NCBI GenBank assembly: GCA_012838585.1
Contig: DUPB01000211.1
Span: 1-51,519, forward strand
Reading direction: 5' to 3'
DNA from: Bacteroidales bacterium
GTDB taxonomy: Bacteria; Bacteroidota; Bacteroidia; Bacteroidales; Dysgonomonadaceae
Length of the DNA: 51,519 bases
Position 1 is the stretch's first letter; each line of letters starts with the position of its first letter. The position numbers and the translations under genes were made by a program. This document shows, one piece after another, positions 42,083 to 50,452 of the stretch. Under the pieces are notes generated by a model. The model had not been told where the DNA came from, did not search any database, and was given only the letters and a program-made list of their open reading frames with translations.

Positions 42083-42883
42083 TTATTCCTCGAACCGGTA
42101 AAAACGAACCCAGTCGATATACATTTCCGCGGGCAATGTTCCCGGGTCCACTTCCCCTACCCAGTTTCCGCCCAGCTGCATGTCGAGCAGGAGGTAAAAC
42201 TCGCGTTCGCTGAAAGGGAACTGCCCTTCTTTATCGGTTTCGATGCGCGGGTAGGTAAGAGAATGCTTCCCGTTGATAAAAAAGACCAGGCTGTCCCGGT
42301 GTTTCTCGACCGCGTACACGTTATACCCGTCCGGGTCGATGGCGGCGGTTGTGCCATGCTTGGGATCGTCTATCCCGAGCTTCCAGGTATAATTCGAGTG
42401 AACGGTTTGATAGGCGACGCTGTCGTAATTCAGCCGCTCCATGATGTCTATTTCCCCGCCTTTCGGCCACCCGGGACTGTTATCCGGCAGCATCCAAAAG
42501 GCGGGCCACGCCCCGGTCGCCCCCTTTAACCTGGCGTTTATCTCCAGCCTTCCTTCCCCGAATGATTTTTTCCCTTTGGTGTACACGCCCCCGGTAAGGA
42601 ACGGGGAGGGGTCATCGGGCAGGACCGTGTTGGAGATACCCCTTAGGATAAGGTTTCCCTCGCGTACTTCGTACAGCGCGTCGTGATCGCTCATGGTGTT
42701 ATTCCAATCGCTCTTGCCGCGCGGGATTTTGGACCACACGGCTTCATCGATGGTGGAACCGTCGAAGTTCTCTTCCCACACCAACTGTAACCGGGGTGAT
42801 TGATTCTCCTTTTTCTCGGAGCAGGAGGCAATGCCGCACAAGAGGGCGAACGCGATAAACAAAAACGTTACTTTTTTCATCAT
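42083..42883 (-). CDS. GH16-family endo-beta-glycanase lipoprotein
   Basis: A 266-residue protein with a lipobox at Cys21 (LLCGIASC) and a jelly-roll fold. The GH16 signature is GGEIDIMER, giving nucleophile Glu144, Asp146 and acid/base Glu149; WPAFWMLPDNSPGWPKG precedes it and LLLDMQLGGNWVG closes the fold. GH16 enzymes cut beta-1,3 or beta-1,4 bonds in laminarin, lichenan, agar or galactan. The absence of obvious agarase or carrageenase insertions favours a laminarinase-like specificity. It is likely surface anchored. It lies 54 bp upstream of the chimeric ceramidase gene. Confidence 0.93.
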   Translation of the reverse strand: MMKKVTFLFIAFALLCGIASCSEKKENQSPRLQLVWEENFDGSTIDEAVWSKIPRGKSDWNNTMSDHDALYEVREGNLILRGISNTVLPDDPSPFLTGGVYTKGKKSFGEGRLEINARLKGATGAWPAFWMLPDNSPGWPKGGEIDIMERLNYDSVAYQTVHSNYTWKLGIDDPKHGTTAAIDPDGYNVYAVEKHRDSLVFFINGKHSLTYPRIETDKEGQFPFSEREFYLLLDMQLGGNWVGEVDPGTLPAEMYIDWVRFYRFEE

Positions 42884-42954
42884 ACGAATATTTTAAACAG
42901 TTTTCCCAGTTGTCATCGGGTACCTGTTGCCTGGTACAAAAGAAAAAGATATCA

Positions 42955-43680
42955 TTACAATTCTCGGATAAAAATGTTTCTAAAATGCATACCGTCACCA
43001 TGATCCTGCAACAGGATACGTCCTTTTTTTATTTTGCCGAAACCGTCGTAATTCTTGAACTTGGTCTCTTCCACCCGTTCAAAAAACTCCCTTGAACCGG
43101 TATCCGCTTCCATTACTTTCTTCCCGTTCAGCCAATGTTCTACCTTCGCGCCTTTCACCCTTATACGCAAGGAGTTCCATTCACCCGAGGGGTGCAGTTC
43201 CTTTTTCTTGTCCGGTGCATACAAGAGGTACAGCGATGCCGTGGAAATCTTTTCGCTCGTGCAGCCGCTCTTCTCGGGGTTGAAATCATCGATAATCTGG
43301 CATTCAAACCCGATCCATTCTTCCGCGCCGGTCTCTTTGTGGGTCATCTTGTTGACGAAATACTTCACCCCGGAGTTGGCAAAAGGGGCAAAGTTGAATT
43401 CCAGTTTCAACTCGAAGTTGGAATACTCCTGGCGGGTGATGATATCCCCGCCTTTCCCGTTCGCCAAAAGGATAAGTTCCCCGTTATCTGCTTGCCAGCC
43501 CCGGGAAGGGAACGATTCTCCCCGGGCGCTCATCCAGTTCGCGGTATCCGCGCTGTTCTGGTAAAGGGGTGTCCACGATTTTCCCGGCACGCGGGACTGG
43601 TGCGCCCGGCAGCCGCAGAGGGTTCCCATCACGATAAGGGAACATGCGGCAAAACTTATAAGTAAAAATTTTAAATTCAT
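42955..43680 (-). CDS. DUF1080 (3-keto-disaccharide hydrolase-like) lipoprotein
   Basis: About 241 residues from ATG 43680, chosen because the signal peptide starts there (MNLKFLLISFAACSLIVMG) and the lipobox follows (GTLCGC); an in-frame ATG at 43692 overlaps the intergenic gap. The concanavalin-like fold carries the family pattern: GELILLANGKGGDIITRQEY, NFELKLEFNF, NSGVKYFV, WNSLRIRVKGAKVEHWLNGK and GRILLQDHGDGMHFRNIFI. DUF1080 proteins are common in Bacteroidota polysaccharide loci and some hydrolyse 3-keto-glycosides. It follows the exported DegT gene by 12 bp. Confidence 0.88.
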   Translation of the reverse strand: MNLKFLLISFAACSLIVMGTLCGCRAHQSRVPGKSWTPLYQNSADTANWMSARGESFPSRGWQADNGELILLANGKGGDIITRQEYSNFELKLEFNFAPFANSGVKYFVNKMTHKETGAEEWIGFECQIIDDFNPEKSGCTSEKISTASLYLLYAPDKKKELHPSGEWNSLRIRVKGAKVEHWLNGKKVMEADTGSREFFERVEETKFKNYDGFGKIKKGRILLQDHGDGMHFRNIFIREL

Positions 43681-43692
43681 ATCACTAGCCAA

Positions 43693-45063
43693 TCAGATAT
43701 TCTTCAGTTGATCCCTGTTGTCATATACTTTCATGACGGCTTCAAGGAAGAGATCCATCTCTTTCTGCCCGGCCAGTAGCGGTCCTCCCGCCCAAAGCAT
43801 TACCATCAACTCATCACAGACCTTGTCACAGTTGGGCAAGTACAGCTCTTTTTTGAATTTTTTCAACCGTTCGGCCGCGTACATCTTCTTGTACACGTCA
43901 AGAGTTAGGATGTGTTCCGTCCAGGGTTCCCGGTGTAACCCGTTGCCAATGTACGGGCTGAGCGAAATACCCTCTGCCGCCATTGCCTTTAAAAATTTCT
44001 CGCGGGGGGCACCGTTGAAATGCTCCTTGTGGTACGACATGGTATATAAGTACCAGGACCCCGATTCGGTACCGTCGTACAGCTTTTGCGGGCGCAGTCC
44101 TTTGAATCCTTCCAGCTTGGAAGTGAGGTACTTCGCGTTCCGGTTCCTCGTTTCAAATCGTTCCACTACCCCGTCGAGCTGTCCCAGCAATAAAGCACCC
44201 TCCAACTCGTTCATCCGGTATTTCGACCCGATGGTGACGGAGCGTCCCTCGCGGTTCGTGCCGTGGTTCTGCACGGTGTAACACTTGTCCAGCAGTTTTT
44301 CGTCATTGCTAATCACGGCTCCTCCCTCGCCGCAGGCGATGGTCTTGCTCGACTGGAAACTGAAACACCCGGCATCACCGATTGTCCCCAGCATTTGACC
44401 CTTGTACACGGAAAGATGTGCCTGGCAAGCATCCTCGATCACGTGTAGATCGTGTTTCTTGGCAATGGCCATGATCCGTTCCATGTTACAGGGTTGTCCC
44501 ATGATGTGTATGGGCATGATGGCTTTCGTCCGGGGAGTGATTTTCCGTTCCACATCGTCCGGGTCTATCTGGAACGATTCGGGATCGATGTCGGCCATTA
44601 CCGGCAGTGCACGGCTCACGAGGATAGAGGCGATGGTGCCCATATCGGTATAGGGAGAGGTGATGACCTCATCGCCCGGCCCGATGCCGAGTGCTTCCAC
44701 GGTGGTGTTCAGCGCTTGTGTCCCGGAACCGGTAGCCACCACGCCCTTGCAGCCCATCAGCTTGGCGTATTCCCGTTCGAAAGTGGCGACGGTCCCGTTT
44801 CTCGGGTTGTCGATGCGGCACCATATCCTGCTTTTGGCCGTTTCCACCAGTTTGTCCACCATCTTCTCGTCCACGTAAGGCCATGCTGGCCAGGACAAGT
44901 TCTTTGCCACGGGTGTTCCCCCGAGGGCGGCCAGCTTGCCGCTGTCGTTCGTATGTGTCATGAATGGACTTATTTTAGGTAAAATGTTGGCTGAGGAAGC
45001 CGCCACGGCTCCCGCGGACACGGTTGTTAAGAAAGACCGGCGGGTTACTTTTTTTGATTTCAT
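43693..45063 (-). CDS. Tat-exported DegT/DnrJ/EryC1/StrS-family aminotransferase homologue
   Basis: A 456-residue protein starting with a twin-arginine signal (TRRSFLTTVSAGAVAASS). The rest is a complete fold-type I sugar aminotransferase: VATGSGTQALNTTVEALGIG, VIEDACQAHLSVY and CFSFQSSKTIACGEGG, with the PLP Lys in SSK. DegT enzymes normally work in the cytoplasm on nucleotide-activated keto sugars, so export with the cofactor bound, as Tat allows, is unusual. It may act on free amino or keto sugars in the periplasm or serve a non-transaminase role. It is 12 bp upstream of the DUF1080 lipoprotein. Confidence 0.9.
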   Translation of the reverse strand: MKSKKVTRRSFLTTVSAGAVAASSANILPKISPFMTHTNDSGKLAALGGTPVAKNLSWPAWPYVDEKMVDKLVETAKSRIWCRIDNPRNGTVATFEREYAKLMGCKGVVATGSGTQALNTTVEALGIGPGDEVITSPYTDMGTIASILVSRALPVMADIDPESFQIDPDDVERKITPRTKAIMPIHIMGQPCNMERIMAIAKKHDLHVIEDACQAHLSVYKGQMLGTIGDAGCFSFQSSKTIACGEGGAVISNDEKLLDKCYTVQNHGTNREGRSVTIGSKYRMNELEGALLLGQLDGVVERFETRNRNAKYLTSKLEGFKGLRPQKLYDGTESGSWYLYTMSYHKEHFNGAPREKFLKAMAAEGISLSPYIGNGLHREPWTEHILTLDVYKKMYAAERLKKFKKELYLPNCDKVCDELMVMLWAGGPLLAGQKEMDLFLEAVMKVYDNRDQLKNI

Positions 45064-45133
45064 TTTTTTTCTTGATTAAATTGGTTTTTCGCGTTGTTCT
45101 ATAAATTTACTTCTTCTGAAAAAGAGCGTTCTA

Positions 45134-45190
45134 TCAAGTATTCAACATCGCGTGGGCGATATCATCCATATCATTTTTTGAACATCTTTT
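45134..45190 (-). pseudogene. Possible C-terminal remnant in the 135-bp spacer
   Basis: The minus strand reads KDVQKNDMDDIAHAMLNT and a stop. The DMDDI-A-A pattern resembles the last helix of DegT-type aminotransferases or oxidoreductases. No start or longer frame is present. It is short enough to be chance, but it repeats the pattern of orphan 3' ends seen elsewhere in the window. Confidence 0.3.
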
Positions 45191-45198
45191 TTTTTTAT

Positions 45199-47808
45199 TT
45201 AGTTTACAAGTTCTTCCTTTTCACTGTAATTCAATAATAACTCAATCCACGTGATAGATAGGGGATTGTCTCTCTTGTCCGATTTGGCAGAATAGACGAT
45301 CCGGATTTCATTGTTTTCAAGTCTCCACCAGTCCTCGTTGATGGCAATTTGACGTTTCCCCCTTTGCCACCAATCTTTTTCAAACAAAAACGAGGAGTGA
45401 TCATCTATACTTGGGTCAATAAGCGCCTCATGGTTTTCTTGGCCTTCACCTTTGCTACTGGGTATCACCACCGGACCGTTGCCATTAACATACACTTCCA
45501 TTTCCTCATCAGGACCTAAATTCCGCGTGTAAAGTACCAGGTGCGAGGTGATTTCATATCCCTTTTTACGGGCCTCAGGAATATTATCCCCGATTCGCAG
45601 GGGAAAGACCTTTTCCCCACTGTACCTGTCACCTTTTTTTGAAAGTTGAAAAGTTCCGGGGTTCATCTTTATAGGATCAACCATATAATGCTTATCGGCG
45701 TATTCCACTTTTTCAGGATCCGCTAACTCGTTCAACCATGTTCTTTCATTCCATTCATCGGCCGAAAAGGCCAATTGCAGCCCATCCGAACCGGATCTGT
45801 GAAAAAGTAATGCCTGGGCGTAAAACATTTCCGGGGTTTTGGGTTTGTCGTAGCGTTTTTGTCCCGTCTCGTCATCACCCGGTTGAGGATCGTCATCAAC
45901 AAAACCCAAGCCGAGCCAAGTGGAAGGATAAACCAACACGCCCGATTCTTTGGCAACCTGTACAAATTCTTCCACCGGTATATGAAAGTTAGCGGATGGA
46001 GCATAGTGGGTAGGCACGATAATGTCCACCAGTTTCTCTTTAGCCCAAGTTTTCCAGTCTAGGCCTATCCCCTGGTAATGTTCGAAGGGAACCCTCACCA
46101 TTAGTCGGACGCGTCGGTTTTGACGTTGTCCAACCTCATCAAGCATTTCCCGGATATCCCGAACAAACCGGGTCATGATACGGGAATCCGGTTTTTCAAA
46201 AAAAGGCGGGTAAACGGCAAAATCCATCGATATACCATCAACGCCTAACTCGGCGGCTTCCCTGAGAATGGCTTTCTTGAAATCGCGAACCTCCTCGTGT
46301 TTAAAATCAAGCATTACGGTACCGGGTATGCGATACTCCGGGTGTGCTTTATTGAACTTCCCAACGAATCCCACCCAGTCCCAATTGTTCGGGTCGGCAG
46401 GGCCGTACTCGTGGTTCATCTCGAGCCGGGCGAATATCTCCAGGCCGAGTTGATGGGCCCGCTCCACCGCGATACGCAAGGGACCTCCCTGGGCGATTAA
46501 ATGATTCACGTTTTTATTTGCCCATCGATCGCCCTCCCTGAGCATCGAGAGCTGGGCATGGGTTAGCCCGTTCCCGAAAATCTGTCCCACTTTTGTTTCA
46601 AAGCAAAACACGCTTCCCGGCCCCAAGCCCCATTCGATGATTTCAACGTTGCTGTTTTCAAAACAATCCACGTAATTCTTCTCCAGGTAATCACGGTCCA
46701 TTAAGAAATCGGTGAAATAGGTTGTAAAACCGTCATGCCTGTACACCAGCGGGATTTTTTTAAGCGGGCGATTTCCCCAGTGGCTCTCTTCCCAATCACC
46801 GGCTAACCCGAAAATCTTAAAGCAGGCATCACTGTACTTTTCATTAATGGTAAACAAGCCGGCATCTCTTACCTCTTTCGCAGTAAGTTGCGAGTAATTG
46901 TATTTCCCGGCATCCATAAGGCTGTAATTCTGGAACCCGGTGATTTCCCTGGGGTTAAAAAACATTTTCTCGCATTTCGAAGCGCGGTATTCCCACGTCC
47001 ACATGTCGCTGACATCGGCTTTTACCTCGTTACTTTGAAGGTTTATAATCGAAGGGTCTCGTAGTAGATCCCGAACGGAAGCAAAGGAGCCGTCTTTTTT
47101 CAGGAAATAGATACCGGTACGGGGGTCAATGTAAGCCCAGTGGTTGTCCACGTGTACCTCTGAACATATGTGACCGCCAATATCATGCATGACAACGCGC
47201 CCGGGGATGGAGCAGATTTCACAAAGGGCAACCATAAGTCTCCCCAGTGTCTCGCACAGGATTTCGGGTTTATCAATCAGTTGTTCTTCCGTTCCCCCGT
47301 ACACGTAGTCCGTGAACAGGTAATCGGCGGAATACACCTCCGGGTTTTTCTTGTAAAGGTCCCTGCAAAAACGGGTTATCGCGAGCACCTTTTCGCGATC
47401 GGTTTTACATTGACCCGTGATATCGCGGACAATTTTTTCCAGTCTTGGGCGTGTTCCCTTTTTATACCTGGTACGAAGAGGCGTGAACTTGGAATAGAGG
47501 TAATCCTCGGTTTCAGGGCAAAGAATAACCTGCTCTTTCCTGAGCTGAAAATCGACATTGTTCCCGTAATTGATCTCCAGCTGTTTGTAGTTTAACAGGT
47601 AGGCTTCACGTTGCTCTTCATCCTCTATTTTATTGGCGGCCGCCGCCCCCGTGAATGCTTGTATGTCCTTGCTTGTCAGGGCTTTTTTCACGGCGTTATT
47701 CTTCGTGCCGGTATCGGCATTCAAAGAGTACCCCTTCACGATCATAAGGAACGCCAGTAAAAACACGATTGAAAACTTTCCAACCGTGGCTGCACGAGAA
47801 TCTTTCAT
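45199..47808 (-). CDS. Exported fusion of a transglutaminase-like domain and a glycosidase-like TIM barrel
   Basis: An 869-residue protein with an N-terminal signal or anchor (about residues 11-28). Residues about 90-235 are a transglutaminase-like core: Cys185 (EILCETLGR), IPGRVVMHDIGGH with His213, and WAYIDP with Asp228, the expected Cys-His-Asp order. Residues about 360-720 look like a (beta/alpha)8 barrel related to family-10-type hydrolases (LEIFARLEMNHEYGP, LGVDGISMDFAVYPPF, LVDIIVPTHYAP), and a C-terminal beta-sandwich follows. The combination could cut both peptide and glycan parts of a glycopeptide. The family is not one I can name. Confidence 0.8.
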   Translation of the reverse strand: MKDSRAATVGKFSIVFLLAFLMIVKGYSLNADTGTKNNAVKKALTSKDIQAFTGAAAANKIEDEEQREAYLLNYKQLEINYGNNVDFQLRKEQVILCPETEDYLYSKFTPLRTRYKKGTRPRLEKIVRDITGQCKTDREKVLAITRFCRDLYKKNPEVYSADYLFTDYVYGGTEEQLIDKPEILCETLGRLMVALCEICSIPGRVVMHDIGGHICSEVHVDNHWAYIDPRTGIYFLKKDGSFASVRDLLRDPSIINLQSNEVKADVSDMWTWEYRASKCEKMFFNPREITGFQNYSLMDAGKYNYSQLTAKEVRDAGLFTINEKYSDACFKIFGLAGDWEESHWGNRPLKKIPLVYRHDGFTTYFTDFLMDRDYLEKNYVDCFENSNVEIIEWGLGPGSVFCFETKVGQIFGNGLTHAQLSMLREGDRWANKNVNHLIAQGGPLRIAVERAHQLGLEIFARLEMNHEYGPADPNNWDWVGFVGKFNKAHPEYRIPGTVMLDFKHEEVRDFKKAILREAAELGVDGISMDFAVYPPFFEKPDSRIMTRFVRDIREMLDEVGQRQNRRVRLMVRVPFEHYQGIGLDWKTWAKEKLVDIIVPTHYAPSANFHIPVEEFVQVAKESGVLVYPSTWLGLGFVDDDPQPGDDETGQKRYDKPKTPEMFYAQALLFHRSGSDGLQLAFSADEWNERTWLNELADPEKVEYADKHYMVDPIKMNPGTFQLSKKGDRYSGEKVFPLRIGDNIPEARKKGYEITSHLVLYTRNLGPDEEMEVYVNGNGPVVIPSSKGEGQENHEALIDPSIDDHSSFLFEKDWWQRGKRQIAINEDWWRLENNEIRIVYSAKSDKRDNPLSITWIELLLNYSEKEELVN

Positions 47809-47846
47809 ATACCTAACTCACACGTAATAACTGTATTTAATCACGC

Positions 47847-48011
47847 TCACTTCTCCCACGCGTAGATAATCATACCCCCCGGCTCGATGCTTATTTCTTC
47901 GCTATTGTTTGCGAGGGAAACAAGTTTCCCGTCTTTCTGCACCCCCGGAAAAGTTACTTCGCTCATGAACGGGGCTACTCCCGATAGAAAGTAGCCCCGT
48001 ATGAGATACTT
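47847..48011 (-). pseudogene. C-terminal remnant of a secreted hydrolase gene
   Basis: The minus strand is open for 54 codons without a usable upstream start, reading KYLIRGYFLSGVAPFMSEVT, GVQKDGKLVSLANNSEE and SIEPGGMIIYAWEK before TGA. The ending is typical of the last beta-strands of a secreted enzyme. An internal ATG at 47966 would give only 39 residues. It follows the DUF4998 lipoprotein gene by about 20 bp and is probably left from a deletion. Confidence 0.5.
47971..47998. terminator. Strong stem-loop after the SusD-DUF4998 operon
   Basis: GGGGCTACT (47971-47979) pairs perfectly with AGTAGCCCC (47990-47998) across a 10-nt loop, 33 bp downstream of the DUF4998 gene. It overlaps the coding remnant, and no T tract follows on the minus strand, so it may be an attenuating or mRNA-stabilising structure and not a strict terminator. 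Confidence 0.45.
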
Positions 48012-48030
48012 TTATTTCATTCGTTATGTA

Positions 48031-49221
48031 TCAGAAATCGGTGGTAAAGAAACTCATTTCACCAATAGTAAACCATCCTCCGCCGTCTTTCCACAATTCG
48101 AGTATCTGGTACCGGATGTAACGAACCGGTGTGTCGGAATGTATCAAGAAAACATCTCCCTCAAGTACATGGGCCATGTCCTCGTCAGTGTCTTCATTAG
48201 GCTTCCCCGATGGCTTTATACATTGGAATGAACCCAGGAATGTCCACTCGGACAAATCGGCCCCAACATCGGGTGAAGCGCTTCCAAAGAGGGTAAATCT
48301 TTTTATCTGTTGAGCGCCATACAGGTGCCCCGGGTTCCAGCTTTTCCATTGCCTTACCCGGTTGATTTTTTTCGTTTGCCCCAAGTCGAACGTGAATTCA
48401 TTGGCATCTCTTGCCAGGAAATAGGGCTCGGCTTGTACAACACCATCCCACATGTATTCGATTCCATAATGGTGATACTGGGTGGGATAGGGAACATAGG
48501 GCGGGTTCCATCTTTTGAAAAGGCTTTTGTCAAGCTCAACATCCAATTTCGTGAAACGTTCCGGAACGGAATACAGCGTGTCTAACGCGTTATCTGCCGG
48601 TATAAAAGCGGTGTAATAGTTTAAATCTCCCTTGAAATGTTCGAGAACCGTGCTGGTAGCGTCCGTGGGAACCGTTTTTTTTACCGTCTTCCCGGACAGG
48701 TCCGTGTAGGTGATAACCGAAGCAACACACTTTTCCGTGGGTTTACCCCATCCCACGTGGACGGATCCTGACGTGAGGTATTGGGCATATCGTATTTGAC
48801 GAGGGAATAACCTTGCCAAGTAACTGTCGCCGTATACTTCAACCAAAGTGTCGAGCGGTATGGATGAGTCTTCCCAATGCTTGTCGTAAACCACCAACCT
48901 GAAGACCTGATTTTTCGCCTCAAGGTTTTCAATTTGAAACACGGCACCCTCGTCGGTTGCGGAAGAAATATTCCCCGTGATGGAATCCGCCCCGTTATTC
49001 CAGTAGATTTTCATTTTCCCGGCCTTTGGGTCGGATGTCCAACATTTTATTTCAACCCGGTTCAACCCGGGACGGATGGCTATTGAATCGGGTTGTCCTA
49101 AATAGACTTTCTCTCCCCGCAACAGGTAGATTTCGTGCAGGTCGTTCATTTTTGAACAGGAGATAACCAGCGTGCATAAAAGCAGCCCTGTTATCCAAAA
49201 AGGATATGTAGTTTTCATCAT
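48031..49221 (-). CDS. DUF4998-type surface lipoprotein with C-terminal F5/8-C-like (DUF5000) carbohydrate-binding domain
   Basis: A 396-residue lipoprotein (lipobox CTLVISC, about Cys22). Residues about 25-220 contain two fibronectin/Ig-like domains (VEIKCWTSDPKAGKMKIYW, FRLVVYDKHWEDSS), typical of DUF4998. Residues about 235-395 are a discoidin-like jelly roll (FKRWNPPYVPYPTQ, FTFDLGQTKKINRVRQWK, VRYIRYQILELWKDGG). It is the third gene after SusD in the order SusD-DUF4959-DUF4998, which is a recurrent Bacteroidota arrangement, so it is likely a surface glycan-binding protein. It is 26 bp from its upstream neighbour. The start could also be the second Met at 49218. Confidence 0.85.
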   Translation of the reverse strand: MMKTTYPFWITGLLLCTLVISCSKMNDLHEIYLLRGEKVYLGQPDSIAIRPGLNRVEIKCWTSDPKAGKMKIYWNNGADSITGNISSATDEGAVFQIENLEAKNQVFRLVVYDKHWEDSSIPLDTLVEVYGDSYLARLFPRQIRYAQYLTSGSVHVGWGKPTEKCVASVITYTDLSGKTVKKTVPTDATSTVLEHFKGDLNYYTAFIPADNALDTLYSVPERFTKLDVELDKSLFKRWNPPYVPYPTQYHHYGIEYMWDGVVQAEPYFLARDANEFTFDLGQTKKINRVRQWKSWNPGHLYGAQQIKRFTLFGSASPDVGADLSEWTFLGSFQCIKPSGKPNEDTDEDMAHVLEGDVFLIHSDTPVRYIRYQILELWKDGGGWFTIGEMSFFTTDF

Positions 49222-49247
49222 CTGATCTTTTTTTCGTTTAACCTATT

Positions 49248-50426
49248 TTATTCCTCCACCGGAACACCGAAAAGCTCCAGTTCACAGAAGTCTAAATAAT
49301 TGACGCCTCCCCACGTTCTAAGAAATTTAAAACGGAGATAACGCACGGGAGGTAAGGATATATCGACCATAAAATCCTCTCCATTTCTTGCCAACTCAAT
49401 GTCCTCTGCCGTGTTTTGCCCTACAGGTAACCCGGAGGGCTTATTGGATTCGTACGCGCCCATGAAAATCCAGGTATCTTCGTTCTGGTCAACGTTTGGG
49501 TGCGGTGACGCGTAAAATTCAAAGGAACGCATGTTACCATAACCAAAAGCCCACTCCCCATTGCCGGTAAACTGGATTACTTTAACACGGCTCAATTTCG
49601 CCAATTGCCCCATATCAAACGTGAAACTATCTCCCAGTTTCCCGGAAGTAGAAGTCAAAAATTCCGATAGATAATTGCCATCCCATAAGTTTTCTATATG
49701 ATAAATGGTATAGCATCCATACGGTATCCCGGGCGGGTTCCATCTTCTAAACCGTTCTGGGTCAATCTGTTCTTCGCGGTAGGGTTGATACAAACCGCTC
49801 ACGGTATCGGTGGTATTGCCCCACCGGTCGCGAATGGATACCGCGTAGAGTTGCTCGATGGGAGAACATCCCCGCAGCCAGTTTTTACCGATGGCGGTTT
49901 TTGTATAAAAGGTTCCTGCCGTCGTGTACTGGTTCTCTTGATCCAATGTATCGATATCGATAATGATTTCCATTTCTAACGGGTTCTCCCAGGTTACCCG
50001 TATCCCCCCGAAATCATTTTGTATCTCCATGGATCTAAGGACATCGTAAATGGGCGAATCTTGAGGATGGATCTCCACCTCCAAGGGTTTGGATTCATTT
50101 TTGCTCCTGTCGCCGGTAATGATCTGTACCATCTGCTTGGCCGATTTACCGATGCCTACTATCTCCAGCTCGTTGGAATAGGCCGATGCCTTTTGTTCCA
50201 TCACGGTGCCGTTATCCAATTTATAAACCGCTTTCACGTATAAAAGGTCTTTATCGTCAGGTATCGTGTAGGAGATGATGGCACCCCCCGGCACATTTTT
50301 TACCGATACCGAGGTTACCTGTCCCGGAGGGATGTTATCCAACGGTATCTGTCCCCTCTCTTCCTCCTGGCATCCCCACGAACAAGCGATAAGTAACAGT
50401 GATACAAGTAGTGTATATTTTTTCAT
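49248..50426 (-). CDS. DUF4959/DUF5126/DUF5000 surface glycan-binding-type lipoprotein
   Basis: About 392 residues from ATG 50426, where a lipoprotein signal begins (MKKYTLLVSLLLIACSWGC). An Ig-like DUF4959 region (PPGQVTSVSVKNVPGGAIIS) comes first, then a second beta domain (DUF5126-like, about 120-215), then a discoidin-like jelly roll (FRRWNPPGIPYGCYTIYHIE, FTFDMGQLAKLSRVKVIQF, VRYLRFKFLRTWGG). It directly follows SusD with a 26-bp gap, as usual in these loci. The protein likely binds the polysaccharide at the cell surface and hands it to SusD/SusC. It and the next gene share RRWNPP-like linkers and are old paralogues. Confidence 0.88.
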   Translation of the reverse strand: MKKYTLLVSLLLIACSWGCQEEERGQIPLDNIPPGQVTSVSVKNVPGGAIISYTIPDDKDLLYVKAVYKLDNGTVMEQKASAYSNELEIVGIGKSAKQMVQIITGDRSKNESKPLEVEIHPQDSPIYDVLRSMEIQNDFGGIRVTWENPLEMEIIIDIDTLDQENQYTTAGTFYTKTAIGKNWLRGCSPIEQLYAVSIRDRWGNTTDTVSGLYQPYREEQIDPERFRRWNPPGIPYGCYTIYHIENLWDGNYLSEFLTSTSGKLGDSFTFDMGQLAKLSRVKVIQFTGNGEWAFGYGNMRSFEFYASPHPNVDQNEDTWIFMGAYESNKPSGLPVGQNTAEDIELARNGEDFMVDISLPPVRYLRFKFLRTWGGVNYLDFCELELFGVPVEE

Positions 50427-50452
50427 TTTGTTCTGTTTTTTAGTTGTTAATC

